This document shows positions 6,130 through 13,082 of a stretch of DNA of 13,521 bases, one piece after another. How positions within the stretch are numbered: position 1 is the stretch's first letter; every line of letters begins with the position of its first letter. A model generated the notes under the pieces. The model was not told the DNA's origin. It did no database searches and saw only the letters and a list, made by a program, of their open reading frames with translations. Both the position numbers and the translations under genes were made by a program. Source of the stretch: RGIG4074 sp964615285 (GTDB lineage Bacteria > Bacillota > Clostridia > Christensenellales > Borkfalkiaceae); assembly GCA_964615285.1 (NCBI GenBank), contig CAZTND010000040.1, positions 1 to 13,521 of the forward strand, written 5' to 3'.

Positions 6130-6152
6130 ACGACGGATATTTCATCCGCCGT
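6130..6152 (-). terminator. Terminator of thrC
   Basis: ACGACGGAT (6130-6138) pairs with ATCCGCCGT (6144-6152) with one mismatch. On the minus strand the stem is followed by TTTTTTA. It lies 31 bases beyond the thrC stop. Confidence 0.8.
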
Positions 6153-6183
6153 TTCACGATATGCCGTTTCATTGCCCGACAGT

Positions 6184-7755
6184 TCACTCCGCCTTTTTGC
6201 GGGGGGAACGCTTTTTCGGTGCGGATTCCGCCACGACGCCCTCCGTACCGACTTCGAGGAAATGCAACACTTCCCGATAGAGATTCTCGGCGTCGGCGAC
6301 CGCCCTGAACCGAGGCTCCTGGTAGCGCAGCTCCTGCAAGCTCTTGGGTACCTTCATGGCGGTGAGCAGGTTGAGCCGCTTGATGCCCTTGAAGCTGTCC
6401 TTTACGTCGTTGCCCGTCAGCGCATACAAGACATCCTGCGGGAATTTGTACGGACTGGCCGTGGAGACGACCACCATGGGCGGCAGCGGGGTCTTGTCCT
6501 TGGGATCCTTTGCCTCCTTACACTTGCGCATGTACTCTTCCGCCACGTTCATGGCGACGCCCGTGTGCGTATCCAGCGGATAGCCGTATTCGCAGAAGAA
6601 ATCGTACATGCACTCCACCGTCTGCTCCTCGTTGGTGCAGCCGGCATAGAAGGATTCGTCGATGCGCCTGAGCTCCTCCGTCGTCACCATGTATACGCCG
6701 TTTTTGGAGAGGTTTTCCATGCGATCCTTGATGATCGCAGCATTCCTGCCCGAAATTTCAAAGAGCAGCCGTTCGAGGTTGGAGGAGATGAGAATGTCCA
6801 TAGACGGCGACATGGTCTTATAGAAATTCCTGTGCACGTCGTATTTGCCCGTCCTGATGAAATCGGTGAGGATGTTGTTCTTGTTGGACGCGCAGACGAG
6901 TTTGCCGACGGGCAGACCCATCTGTTTGGCGTAATATGCCGCCAGAATGTTGCCGAAATTCCCCGTGGGAACGGTGAAATCCACCGTCTGCCCGATGGCG
7001 ATCTGCCCCGCGGAAACGAGGTCGAGGTATGCCGAAAAATAGTAGGCGATCTGCGGCGCGAGCCGCCCGAAATTGATGGAATTCGCGCTGGAAAGCAGGG
7101 TGTTTTTCGCCTTGAGTTCCGCCTTGTATTCCGCACTGTTGAAGATGCGCTTGACGGCCGTCTGGCAGTCGTCGAAATTGCCGCGCACGGCGAGGACGTT
7201 GGTGTTGTTCCCGCCCGTCGTGCACATCTGCAGCTTCTGCATCTTGGACACGCCGTCGTCGGGATAGAACACCATGATCTTGATGCCTTCGGCGTCCTTG
7301 AACCCTTCGAGCGCAGCTTTGCCCGTATCGCCCGACGTGGCGACGAGGATGAGGATCTGCTCCTTGATGCCGCAGATGTTGCACCCCTCGCGCAGGAGAT
7401 AGGGCAGGAGCGTGAGCGCCATGTCCTTGAAGGCGCAGGTGGGGCCGTGGAAGAGTTCCAGAATGTACAGCCCGCCGTCGATCTTGACCAACGGCGCGGC
7501 GTCGCCCCCTTCAAACTGCGCATAGGCGCGCTCGCATGCCCCCTTCAGACCTTCATAATCGTAATCGTCCAGATATTTATGCAGAACGTATGCGGCGCGC
7601 TCGGGATAATTCATGGCGAGCATGCCGTTCAGTTCCTCTTCGGTAACCTTGGGGAAGGTCTCGGGCACGAACAGCCCGCCGTCGGACGCAATGCCCTGCA
7701 CGATCGCCTGTGCGCCCGTCACTTTTCCGCCGCCGCGCGTACTCAAAAAATACAT
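6184..7755 (-). CDS. thrC: Threonine synthase
   Basis: A 523-residue pyridoxal-phosphate enzyme converting O-phosphohomoserine to threonine, the last step of threonine synthesis. The start (MYFLSTRGG, then ASDGGLFVPE) is the characteristic ThrC N-terminus. HGPTCAFKDMAL carries the PLP lysine (Lys110), ATSGDTGKAA is the phosphate-binding loop, and VPTGNFGN is the second conserved segment. Length matches the longer (E. coli/yeast-like) class. The C-terminus ends in a basic tail (PKKRSPRKKAE) beyond the usual end. The ATG at 7755 is chosen from the N-terminal motif and the purine-rich GAGGAGAGGAGA just upstream; the open frame to 7803 lacks homology. No own promoter is evident, and the gene sits behind the P-loop gene's terminator. 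Other threonine genes are not in the window. Confidence 0.96.
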   Translation of the reverse strand: MYFLSTRGGGKVTGAQAIVQGIASDGGLFVPETFPKVTEEELNGMLAMNYPERAAYVLHKYLDDYDYEGLKGACERAYAQFEGGDAAPLVKIDGGLYILELFHGPTCAFKDMALTLLPYLLREGCNICGIKEQILILVATSGDTGKAALEGFKDAEGIKIMVFYPDDGVSKMQKLQMCTTGGNNTNVLAVRGNFDDCQTAVKRIFNSAEYKAELKAKNTLLSSANSINFGRLAPQIAYYFSAYLDLVSAGQIAIGQTVDFTVPTGNFGNILAAYYAKQMGLPVGKLVCASNKNNILTDFIRTGKYDVHRNFYKTMSPSMDILISSNLERLLFEISGRNAAIIKDRMENLSKNGVYMVTTEELRRIDESFYAGCTNEEQTVECMYDFFCEYGYPLDTHTGVAMNVAEEYMRKCKEAKDPKDKTPLPPMVVVSTASPYKFPQDVLYALTGNDVKDSFKGIKRLNLLTAMKVPKSLQELRYQEPRFRAVADAENLYREVLHFLEVGTEGVVAESAPKKRSPRKKAE

Positions 7756-7768
7756 ATCTCCTCTCCTC

Positions 7769-7785
7769 GGGGCGGATGCCGCCCC
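7769..7785 (-). other. Hairpin in the thrC leader
   Basis: GGGGCGG (7769-7775) and CCGCCCC (7779-7785) form a 7-bp GC stem immediately upstream of the thrC ribosome binding site. No T-run follows, so it is not a terminator by itself. Its role is unknown. Confidence 0.4.
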
Positions 7786-7809
7786 TATTTCACTTCTTTG
7801 CAAAGAAAA

Positions 7810-7843
7810 AATCCCGGGCAGTGCGAAAGACCTGCCCGGGATT
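7810..7843 (-). terminator. Terminator of the P-loop NTPase gene
   Basis: AATCCCGGGCAG (7810-7821) and CTGCCCGGGATT (7832-7843) form a 12-bp stem. On the minus strand it is followed by a T-run (TTTTTTC). It separates the P-loop gene from thrC. Confidence 0.88.
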
Positions 7844-7866
7844 CTTGTTTCAAAGTTCCCCGATCC

Positions 7867-8274
7867 TTACAGATACTTTGCGATAAAGGGAGGCAGTTCC
7901 TCCTGCTTGGCGCTGCATGCGATGGTGATCTTGACGCCCATGTCGTCGCTCACCTTTTCGAGCATATAGAAGAATGCCGCCATTTCGGAAAGAGGCTTGC
8001 CCGTGATGCGGCTGGCGCCGTCAATGAACAGATATTCGTTGTCGCGGTCGGCCGCGATGACGCCCTTGATGAAGCCGCAGAACGCCTCTTCCCCTGCTAT
8101 ATTAAATTCTGTCAGATCGATAAAACGCACTTCCCGTTTCAAATCGAACATATATCGCTTGGTATCGGTAATGAAAACCGCGTGCCCCTTTGCCGTGGAA
8201 GAGACGGCGTTCGCCTGTTCGATGAGTTGTTTGGTCTTACCGGTTCCTTTGGCTCCATAGACGATGTTGATCAT
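7867..8274 (-). CDS. Small orphan P-loop NTPase
   Basis: A 135-residue protein with Walker A GAKGTGKT (7-14) at the extreme N-terminus after one strand (MINIVY), and a Walker B-like YLFIDGA (81-87). The rest reads as alternating helices and strands with no extra domain, so it is a minimal P-loop fold of about half the size of usual ATPases. There is no membrane segment. I recall similar short ATP-binding proteins in Clostridia without a known role, so no function is assigned; candidates are an NTPase switch or a nucleotide kinase relative. AAGGAGG ends 4 bases before the ATG at 8274. It has its own promoter (8353-8381) and terminator, making it monocistronic between the aminotransferase and thrC. 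Confidence 0.85.
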   Translation of the reverse strand: MINIVYGAKGTGKTKQLIEQANAVSSTAKGHAVFITDTKRYMFDLKREVRFIDLTEFNIAGEEAFCGFIKGVIAADRDNEYLFIDGASRITGKPLSEMAAFFYMLEKVSDDMGVKITIACSAKQEELPPFIAKYL

Positions 8275-8293
8275 AAATCCTCCTTACACTTTA

Positions 8294-8307
8294 CCGGCCG
8301 CGGCCGG
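8294..8307. other. Perfect GC palindrome in the P-loop gene leader
   Basis: CCGGCCGCGGCCGG is an exact 14-base palindrome about 10 bases upstream of the ribosome binding site of the P-loop gene. It could be an operator or a hairpin; nothing else supports either. Confidence 0.35.
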
Positions 8308-8352
8308 GACGGTTTTTTGCCGCTCTTGCCGCCGCACGTTTATCGTGCTTTT

Positions 8353-8381
8353 ATTGTACCAAAGATTTATGATAATTTCAA
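8353..8381 (-). promoter_or_regulatory. Promoter of the P-loop NTPase gene
   Basis: On the minus strand TTGAAA (8381-8376) and TACAAT (8358-8353) with a 17-base spacer. Confidence 0.75.
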
Positions 8382-8423
8382 GGCTTTTTCGGCAAATTTC
8401 CAGAAAAAATTTTTCGGCGCCCC

Positions 8424-9623
8424 TCAGCGCAGGCTCCTGACGAATTTTTCGATCCTGTCCAGCCCTTCCAGCATGTCCTCTTTGGAGAGGGAATAGGAGA
8501 GCCGCACGCAGTCGTCCGCCCCGAAGGAGATGCCGGGCACGACCGCCACCTTCTCCTTGTCCAGAAGTTCCGCCGCGAAGTCGATGGAGTTTTCGATGAC
8601 CTTGTCCCCGCTCTTTTTGCCGTAGACGCCGCCCACGACGAGCATGACGTAAAACGCGCCGTGCGGCACCACATAGGAGATGCCCTCGATTTTATCCGTT
8701 CTCTCCATCATCGCCTTTCTTCTGTCCGCATACACGGCGACCATCTTGTTCACGCTCTCCTCGGAGGCGTGCAGCGCGGCGATCGTCGCATGCTGCGCGA
8801 TGGAGTTGGCGTTGGACGTCGCGTGGGACTGGAAGGAATCGATCGCCTTGGCGACATCCTTGGGCGCGGCGAGATAGCCGACGCGCCAGCCCGTCATGGC
8901 ATATGTCTTGGAGACGCCGTTGACCGTGATGGTCAGGTCTTTCATCTTTTCGGAATAGCGCGCAATGGAATAGGTCCTGATCCCGTCATAGACCAATTTT
9001 TCGTAGATCTCGTCGGCAACGACGTAGATGCCCGCCTCCTCGCAGACGGCGGCGATCGCCTTGGTCTCCTCTTCGGAATACACCGCGCCCGTGGGATTGT
9101 TGGGGCTGTTGAAGATGAGCATTCTGGTCTTGGGCGTGATGGCGGCTTTGAGCTGCGCGGCGGTGATCTTGAACCCGTTCTCCTTCTTGCCCCCGACAAA
9201 AACGGGCACGCCGCCGCAGACGCGGACGAGTTCGGGATAGGTCAGCCAATAGGGCGCGGGGATGATGACTTCGTCCCCCGGCTCGACGGTGGCGAAACAG
9301 GCGTTGAACAGGGAATGCTTTGCGCCGTTGGAAACGATGATCTGCGAAGGCTCATACTCCAGCCCGTTGTCCTTTTTCAGTTTTTCGCAGATGGCCTTGC
9401 GCAGAGGCAAGAGCCCCGAGGAGGGCGTATATTTTGTCTTTCCCTCGTCCATCGCCGTCTTGGCAGCGTCGATGATGTAGTCGGGGGTGTTGAAATCGGG
9501 CTCGCCCGCACCGAAAGAAATGACGGGTTCCCCCGCCTCCTTCATCGCCTTTGCCTTCGCCGTGATGGCGAGGGTCAGCGAAGGGGAAATGCCCGCAACT
9601 CTGTCCGCAATTCTCTTGTTCAT
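8424..9623 (-). CDS. PLP-dependent aminotransferase, aspartate aminotransferase-like (class I, subgroup 1-beta type)
   Basis: A 399-residue fold-type I aminotransferase, full length. Conserved features are FGAGEPDFNTP (38-47), SPNNPTG with Asn176, VADEIYEKL with Asp204 contacting the pyridine nitrogen, Lys239 in GVSKTYAMTGWRVGY forming the Schiff base, and Arg374 in VRLSYS binding the substrate carboxylate. It transfers amino groups between aspartate or a related amino acid and 2-oxoglutarate in the cytosol. The motif set fits the Bacillus/Thermus AspC-like group, which also includes enzymes for aromatic amino acids or prephenate, so exact substrate is not certain. The ATG at 9623 has AGAGG 11 bases upstream. 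It has its own promoter (9663-9691). Aspartate is the source of threonine, so its neighbourhood with thrC is metabolically sensible, though the genes are separately transcribed. Confidence 0.93.
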   Translation of the reverse strand: MNKRIADRVAGISPSLTLAITAKAKAMKEAGEPVISFGAGEPDFNTPDYIIDAAKTAMDEGKTKYTPSSGLLPLRKAICEKLKKDNGLEYEPSQIIVSNGAKHSLFNACFATVEPGDEVIIPAPYWLTYPELVRVCGGVPVFVGGKKENGFKITAAQLKAAITPKTRMLIFNSPNNPTGAVYSEEETKAIAAVCEEAGIYVVADEIYEKLVYDGIRTYSIARYSEKMKDLTITVNGVSKTYAMTGWRVGYLAAPKDVAKAIDSFQSHATSNANSIAQHATIAALHASEESVNKMVAVYADRRKAMMERTDKIEGISYVVPHGAFYVMLVVGGVYGKKSGDKVIENSIDFAAELLDKEKVAVVPGISFGADDCVRLSYSLSKEDMLEGLDRIEKFVRSLR

Positions 9624-9662
9624 GATAACGTATACCTCTGTAAAAAATTTCTATTCTCTTTC

Positions 9663-9691
9663 ATTTTACCTTTTTTTCAAAAATAATGCAA
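9663..9691 (-). promoter_or_regulatory. Promoter of the aminotransferase gene
   Basis: On the minus strand TTGCAT (9691-9686) and TAAAAT (9668-9663) with a 17-base spacer. From here to the Hsp20 promoter at 9864 there is no gene, only A/T runs and a compact CCCGCC/GGCGGG inverted repeat at 9814-9826. Confidence 0.7.
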
Positions 9692-9863
9692 GGAAATGGA
9701 AAAAGTTTTTTGTTAAAAGCGCAAAAAAAGACGAAAAATCGGCGGCGCGCCCCTTCGATCCCCGTAAAAACTGTTTTTTGCTTTCATTCCCTGTCCGCCC
9801 CTTACACCCCCTCCCCGCCCGGCGGGCAAAAAAATTTTTCAAAAAATCGCGCGGCGGGGGCGT

Positions 9864-9892
9864 TTGAATTTTTTCGGACTGCGGTATATATA
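9864..9892 (+). promoter_or_regulatory. Promoter of the Hsp20 gene
   Basis: TTGAAT (9864-9869) and TATATA (9887-9892) with a 17-base spacer. It resembles a vegetative sigma-A promoter. No CIRCE (HrcA) inverted repeat is seen near it, so heat control at the promoter is not indicated. Confidence 0.65.
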
Positions 9893-9911
9893 TAGTGAAG
9901 AACGATGGAGG

Positions 9912-9962
9912 GGTCCGAAAGGACCGCTACCGCTCCGAATTTTAACCCAAATTAAAAGGAGG
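9912..9962 (+). promoter_or_regulatory. Candidate RNA thermometer in the Hsp20 leader
   Basis: Two hairpins are visible. GGTCC (9912-9916) pairs with GGACC (9921-9925) across a GAAA tetraloop. In the second, TTTTAA (9940-9945) pairs with TTAAAA (9952-9957), and CTCC (9933-9936) pairs with GGAG (9958-9961), with a 3-base bulge GAA (9937-9939). The second stem hides the whole Shine-Dalgarno core. A mainly A-U stem over the ribosome site of a small heat-shock gene is the hallmark of ROSE/fourU-like thermometers, although the sequence matches neither class exactly. Confidence 0.55.
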
Positions 9963-9970
9963 ACAACATT

Positions 9971-10396
9971 ATGAAAAATTATCTGCAGAGAAGGAACAAC
10001 ACAGGCATGAGCATCTTCGACGTCTTTGACGACGATTTCTTCAAACCCATGTTTTTGGACGAACAGCAGGATCTGAAGACCAACATCAAAGAGACCGATA
10101 CGGGCTATGAGCTGGAGGTCGAGACGCCCGGCTATCGGAAAGATCAGATCAAGGTATCGCTGGAAAACGGCTATCTGACCATCAGCTGCTACAAACAGCA
10201 GAAAGAGGCGGACGACAAGAAGAACTCCCGTTACCTGCGCAAGGAGATCAGCGAATCCTGCCAGAGGAGTTATTATGTCGGCAACGAGATCACGCAGGAT
10301 CAGATCAAGGCGAAATATGACAACGGCATTCTCTCTTTGACCGTGCCGAAGGCCGCGCCGAAATCCGGCCAATCCAATTTTATTGCCATCGAATGA
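9971..10396 (+). CDS. Small heat shock protein, Hsp20/alpha-crystallin family
   Basis: A 141-residue Hsp20 chaperone, normal length. Residues 36-127 are the alpha-crystallin domain: KTNIKETDTGYELEVETPG, then KDQIKVSLENGYLTI, and near the end NGILSLTVPK. The short C-terminal extension ends in an I-x-I motif (Ile138-Ala-Ile140), used to lock oligomers. The N-terminal arm contains FDVFDDDFF, which is acidic and aromatic. Such proteins form large cytosolic oligomers that hold unfolding proteins without ATP. AAGGAGG (9956-9962) lies 8 bases before the ATG and can be occluded by a leader hairpin, suggesting temperature control of translation. It is monocistronic, with terminators downstream and the nucleoside phosphorylase convergent. 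Confidence 0.95.
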   Translation: MKNYLQRRNNTGMSIFDVFDDDFFKPMFLDEQQDLKTNIKETDTGYELEVETPGYRKDQIKVSLENGYLTISCYKQQKEADDKKNSRYLRKEISESCQRSYYVGNEITQDQIKAKYDNGILSLTVPKAAPKSGQSNFIAIE

Positions 10397-10405
10397 TTCC
10401 CCCCC

Positions 10406-10426
10406 CCTTTGCCGCGCAATGGCAAA
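10406..10426 (+). terminator. Weak hairpin after Hsp20
   Basis: CTTTGCC (10406-10412) pairs with GGCAAAG (10420-10426), preceded by a run of eight C at 10399-10406. It lacks a T-run, so the palindrome downstream is the more likely terminator. Confidence 0.35.
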
Positions 10427-10456
10427 GTCAAGTCATTACAGACACCTTCCGAAAAG

Positions 10457-10490
10457 AGAGAGGCGCTGCACGGCCGTGCAGCGCCTCTCT
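10457..10490. terminator. Bidirectional terminator, 34-bp perfect palindrome
   Basis: AGAGAGGCGCTGCACGG (10457-10473) is followed at once by its exact reverse complement. The plus strand continues TCTGTTTT and the minus strand TTTTC. It sits between the convergent Hsp20 and phosphorylase genes and can end both transcripts. Confidence 0.85.
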
Positions 10491-10570
10491 TCTGTTTTAA
10501 GCCCCTTTCAGCGATACCCATGCCCGTGATGAACGACCATTTCCGAACGATTTACGGACGGCGCGGCGGG

Positions 10571-11335
10571 TCATAAACGGATGCCGATCTCCAGGGCCAA
10601 CGTTAAATATTTATTGCCTGCATTGCGGCCGTAGAGCATCAGATCGCGCATATCGTATGCTTCTCCGTCCAAATTATCCGCCCCGAACAGGAACTGCACG
10701 AACGGTACGTTCCGGAACCGGGCGACCGCCATGGCGGCGGCGCATTCCATCTCCACGCCCAAACAGCCCTGCGCCTTTCTCTTTGCGATCAGGGCGGGCG
10801 TTTCCCTGTAAATTGCATCGCTCGTCCAGACTTTTCCGCAGACAAAGGGAATGTTGTAGTCGGTCAGAAAATTTTTTGCCGCTTTTAAGCACTCCCCGTC
10901 CGCCTCGATCTCATCGCTGTGGGGAAGGTAATATTGGCTGGTGCCTTCATCTCTGACCGCAGCTGCGGGCAAAATGATTTTTCCCTTCGTTGCGCTTTCA
11001 TCCAGTATGCCGCAGCAGCCGAACAATACGATCTTCTGCGCGCCCATTGCTATAATTTCTTCCAACCCCGCAACACAAGCAGGTGCGCCTACCCGCGACA
11101 CGAACAGGGCGATTTTACGGCCCTTATATTCCACCCGATAGACCGGCAAGGAGCCGTTCGCCGTATAGAGGCGGGCGATTTCCGGCGGATGGCACGCTTT
11201 GACATAATCTTCGATAATATCTCCCGAAAACGTCGATACGGCAATCGCGGGAAAATCGGCCTGCCTTTGAACGGTATCGCCGGGGTTGACAAAAGCCTTT
11301 TTTTCACTGTCAAAATCGCTGAAAAATAAAGGCAT
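10571..11335 (-). CDS. Nucleoside phosphorylase, PNP/UDP family (uridine phosphorylase-like)
   Basis: A 254-residue enzyme of the PNP_UDP_1 fold, which cleaves a nucleoside with phosphate into base and pentose-1-phosphate. Visible elements are the phosphate-binding SRVGAP (80-85), the glycine-rich strand IVLFGCCGIL (102-111), TSDAIYRE (171-178) near the base site, and GVEMECAA (193-200), whose Glu-Met-Glu motif binds the ribose. The length and last motif fit the uridine phosphorylase side of the family, but the substrate cannot be read from sequence. The ATG at 11335 has GGAGG (11344-11348) 8 bases upstream, inside the end of the TetR gene. The gap to TetR is 3 bases, so the two form one operon and the enzyme is probably controlled by that repressor. 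Confidence 0.88.
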   Translation of the reverse strand: MPLFFSDFDSEKKAFVNPGDTVQRQADFPAIAVSTFSGDIIEDYVKACHPPEIARLYTANGSLPVYRVEYKGRKIALFVSRVGAPACVAGLEEIIAMGAQKIVLFGCCGILDESATKGKIILPAAAVRDEGTSQYYLPHSDEIEADGECLKAAKNFLTDYNIPFVCGKVWTSDAIYRETPALIAKRKAQGCLGVEMECAAAMAVARFRNVPFVQFLFGADNLDGEAYDMRDLMLYGRNAGNKYLTLALEIGIRL

Positions 11336-11338
11336 GGG

Positions 11339-11923
11339 TCATTCCTCCTTCGGCAATAAAATGGTTTTGATCAGAGATATGATATGCTCGGGCGTCCGTT
11401 CATCGACGGGCATCAACGTGCCGTACATTCTGACACCCTGATAAGAAAATACGATCAGATCGAAAACCGCGTCGACGTCGACGGCGTTGAATTCTTTACG
11501 GTTTATTCCGTATTCCAACAGCCGTTTCCACATTAGATACGATTTTTGATAGTGCCGAAACAATGCATTATCTTGTTTGGAAGAGTCGGCGCTGAAAAAT
11601 TCATATATTGCGACACTTAAAGAACCTTGCGTGTCCATCATCTCTTTTTTATATCGTTCTAAAACTTGTAACAAAATCTCTTTTGCGGATACCCCCCGTT
11701 CGATCTTTTCGGAAAACTCATCGCCCTGTGCGTTCATCAGATCATCGATGATCTCGGAAAAAATCTGTCCCGTACTGCCGTAATGCAGGTACAGGCCGCC
11801 GCGGCTCAATTCCGTTGCCTCGCAAACGTCCTTCATCGTAACGTCCTTGAATCCCCTCTGCGCAAAGAGTTTTATCGCCTGTTCTTTGATGCGCCGCCTG
11901 GTGCCGTCCCCTTTTTTGCCCAT
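11339..11923 (-). CDS. TetR/AcrR family transcriptional repressor
   Basis: A 194-residue TetR protein, typical length. Residues 9-55 carry the family DNA-binding domain (RRRIKEQAIKLFAQRGFKDVTMKDVCEATELSRGGLYLHY, split here only to show the HTH at 28-47). The rest is helical and should form the ligand pocket and dimer face; it is not recognisable to a specific inducer. The ATG at 11923 is chosen because GGAGG is 6 bases upstream. The longer ATG at 11995 would lie in the -35 box of its own promoter and ATG 11953 inside an operator. Two CGACA-N4-TGTCG operators overlap the promoter, so it very likely represses itself and the nucleoside phosphorylase 3 bases downstream. The ligand may be a nucleoside-like compound, by inference from the partner. 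Confidence 0.93.
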   Translation of the reverse strand: MGKKGDGTRRRIKEQAIKLFAQRGFKDVTMKDVCEATELSRGGLYLHYGSTGQIFSEIIDDLMNAQGDEFSEKIERGVSAKEILLQVLERYKKEMMDTQGSLSVAIYEFFSADSSKQDNALFRHYQKSYLMWKRLLEYGINRKEFNAVDVDAVFDLIVFSYQGVRMYGTLMPVDERTPEHIISLIKTILLPKEE

Positions 11924-11947
11924 GAAAACCCTCCGATTTTTGTTTTG

Positions 11948-11961
11948 CGACATGAGTGTCG
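11948..11961. promoter_or_regulatory. TetR operator 2 (start-site side)
   Basis: CGACATGAGTGTCG: the arms CGACA and TGTCG match the second operator exactly, with a different 4-base centre. It covers the predicted transcription start, 25 bases centre to centre from operator 1. Confidence 0.7.
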
Positions 11962-11966
11962 GTTTT

Positions 11967-11995
11967 ATTATACGACACATGTGTCGCAAAGTCAA
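11967..11995 (-). promoter_or_regulatory. Promoter of the tetR-phosphorylase operon
   Basis: On the minus strand TTGACT (11995-11990) and TATAAT (11972-11967) with a 17-base spacer, near consensus. Operator 1 fills the spacer. Confidence 0.88.
11973..11986. promoter_or_regulatory. TetR operator 1 (promoter spacer)
   Basis: CGACACATGTGTCG is a perfect 14-base palindrome lying wholly between the -35 and -10 boxes, where bound repressor would exclude RNA polymerase. Confidence 0.78.
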
Positions 11996-12010
11996 GCGTT
12001 TTTTCCGCCT

Positions 12011-13081
12011 TTATGCCGAAAAAAAGAGAGCGCCGTAACTCACAGGCGCCCCGCACTCTTTCAATCGGTCGTCCGTTATAAACGCGCAGCGAGAGGGATT
12101 GCCTTCCGCGCGATAGACGGACAAATCGGACAAATTAAAAATCGTCGCCCAGACCGTGTCAAAATTCAGTTGCCTTGCGTATTGGCACATAAAGCCGCAT
12201 TTGCCGCTTAAAATTGCTTTTGCGTTGTCAATCGGGTTATCTTTCAATTGCAAAAGCGCCTTCTCCGCCGTGGCATACCTCTCCTTTGAAAAGAATGTAT
12301 CCCCCTCTTTCTCCTTATATGCCGCCATTTCGGGCGACAGCAGATCGTTTACGGCTATGATGAACTTATTTCCGTATTTGTTTACCATAGGGCGGCGCAT
12401 GTGCTTTTGAAAGGGATTGCACTCCATGACCGCCATATCGCCGCTTCGGTCGGCGATCAGCAGATTGCAGTTCGACGAAACGGGCAGACTTTGTATTGCG
12501 GCGACGCCCTCTCGGGCGGTTTTGCACTTTTCCAAAAGATAGCGCACCAGAAACACGGAGTTCAGCCCCGCCTTTATTTCCGTGATTTTCGGAACGGCAA
12601 AGGTCATTGCCGCGGCAAGCCCGTGTTCGTTGATACCCTCCTCGCCGTTCGTGAAAGAGGAAGTGTTCAGAACGAATTGATAGCCGCGGTCGGGCAGATA
12701 TAAAATGCTTTTGCTGACTTTCTTCAAAAAGGGCGGCAGGTCGTTCGTCCTCGCGTAATACGTTGCCCGCCCGCAGGTGAAGGCAAACGCGGTACAGCCG
12801 CGCACTTCCGTGCATCGGTTTTCATCTATGTCCGGGCAGCAGCCCATACACATCAGCCACGCCAAAAACCGCTCGTTCGGAATGCCGATCGTATCGGCGA
12901 TCGCCTTTACCTCTTCATAGGCTTCGGGAAAATACTGTTTTAATAATTTTCCGCTTTCAATGCCGTGGTTTAACTGAAAATCGTCCAAAGCAATGGGAAA
13001 CTCCGCCCTGCACCGCTTAAAGATCTGTCCTGTTTTTGTGCCGATTTCATACGGCGACCCCTTCAATCTCCAATGATACAT
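12011..13081 (-). CDS. C45-family autoproteolytic acyltransferase/hydrolase (Ntn fold)
   Basis: A 356-residue protein resembling the acyl-CoA:6-aminopenicillanate acyltransferase (peptidase C45) family. N-terminal features are GSPYEIGTKTGQ (8-19) and the helix FPEAYEEVKAIADTIGIP (51-68), both typical. EVRGCTAFAF (92-101) holds Cys96, which by family precedent becomes the N-terminal nucleophile after self-cleavage before it. YARTNDLPP (109-117) follows at the usual site of the family's R-N-x-D motif. NEHGLAAAMTF and NCNLLIADRSGD are further conserved strands. Relatives hydrolyse or transfer acyl groups on amides, including beta-lactams and N-acyl amino acids; the substrate here is unknown. No signal peptide is seen. 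The ATG at 13081 has AGAGG 9 bases upstream. Only one base separates it from the GyrI-like gene, so the two are co-translated. Confidence 0.86.
   Translation of the reverse strand: MYHWRLKGSPYEIGTKTGQIFKRCRAEFPIALDDFQLNHGIESGKLLKQYFPEAYEEVKAIADTIGIPNERFLAWLMCMGCCPDIDENRCTEVRGCTAFAFTCGRATYYARTNDLPPFLKKVSKSILYLPDRGYQFVLNTSSFTNGEEGINEHGLAAAMTFAVPKITEIKAGLNSVFLVRYLLEKCKTAREGVAAIQSLPVSSNCNLLIADRSGDMAVMECNPFQKHMRRPMVNKYGNKFIIAVNDLLSPEMAAYKEKEGDTFFSKERYATAEKALLQLKDNPIDNAKAILSGKCGFMCQYARQLNFDTVWATIFNLSDLSVYRAEGNPSRCAFITDDRLKECGAPVSYGALFFSA
12019..12049 (-). terminator. Possible terminator inside the 3' end of the C45 gene
   Basis: On the minus strand GCGCC (12049-12045) pairs with GGCGC (12034-12030), followed by TCTC and seven T (12025-12019). 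The stem is short and overlaps the last codons, but it is the only candidate before the tetR promoter 16 bases beyond the stop. Confidence 0.45.
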
Positions 13082-13082
13082 C

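Noticed and set aside
6172..8496. Very long plus-strand open frame of 774 codons opposite thrC and the P-loop gene
   Set aside because: It is the mirror of two well-supported minus-strand genes in GC-rich DNA, with no recognisable domain and no ribosome site.
8661..9686. Plus-strand open frame opposite the aminotransferase
   Set aside because: Antisense shadow of a clearly identified aminotransferase; Gly/Arg/Asp-rich product without motifs.
9814..9826. CCCGCC-C-GGCGGG inverted repeat followed by A and T runs
   Set aside because: The one-base loop cannot form as drawn, and no transcript is expected to end there; likely compositional.
9720..9970. Possible CIRCE or other heat-shock operator before Hsp20
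   Set aside because: No TTAGCACTC-N9-GAGTGCTAA-like repeat could be found.
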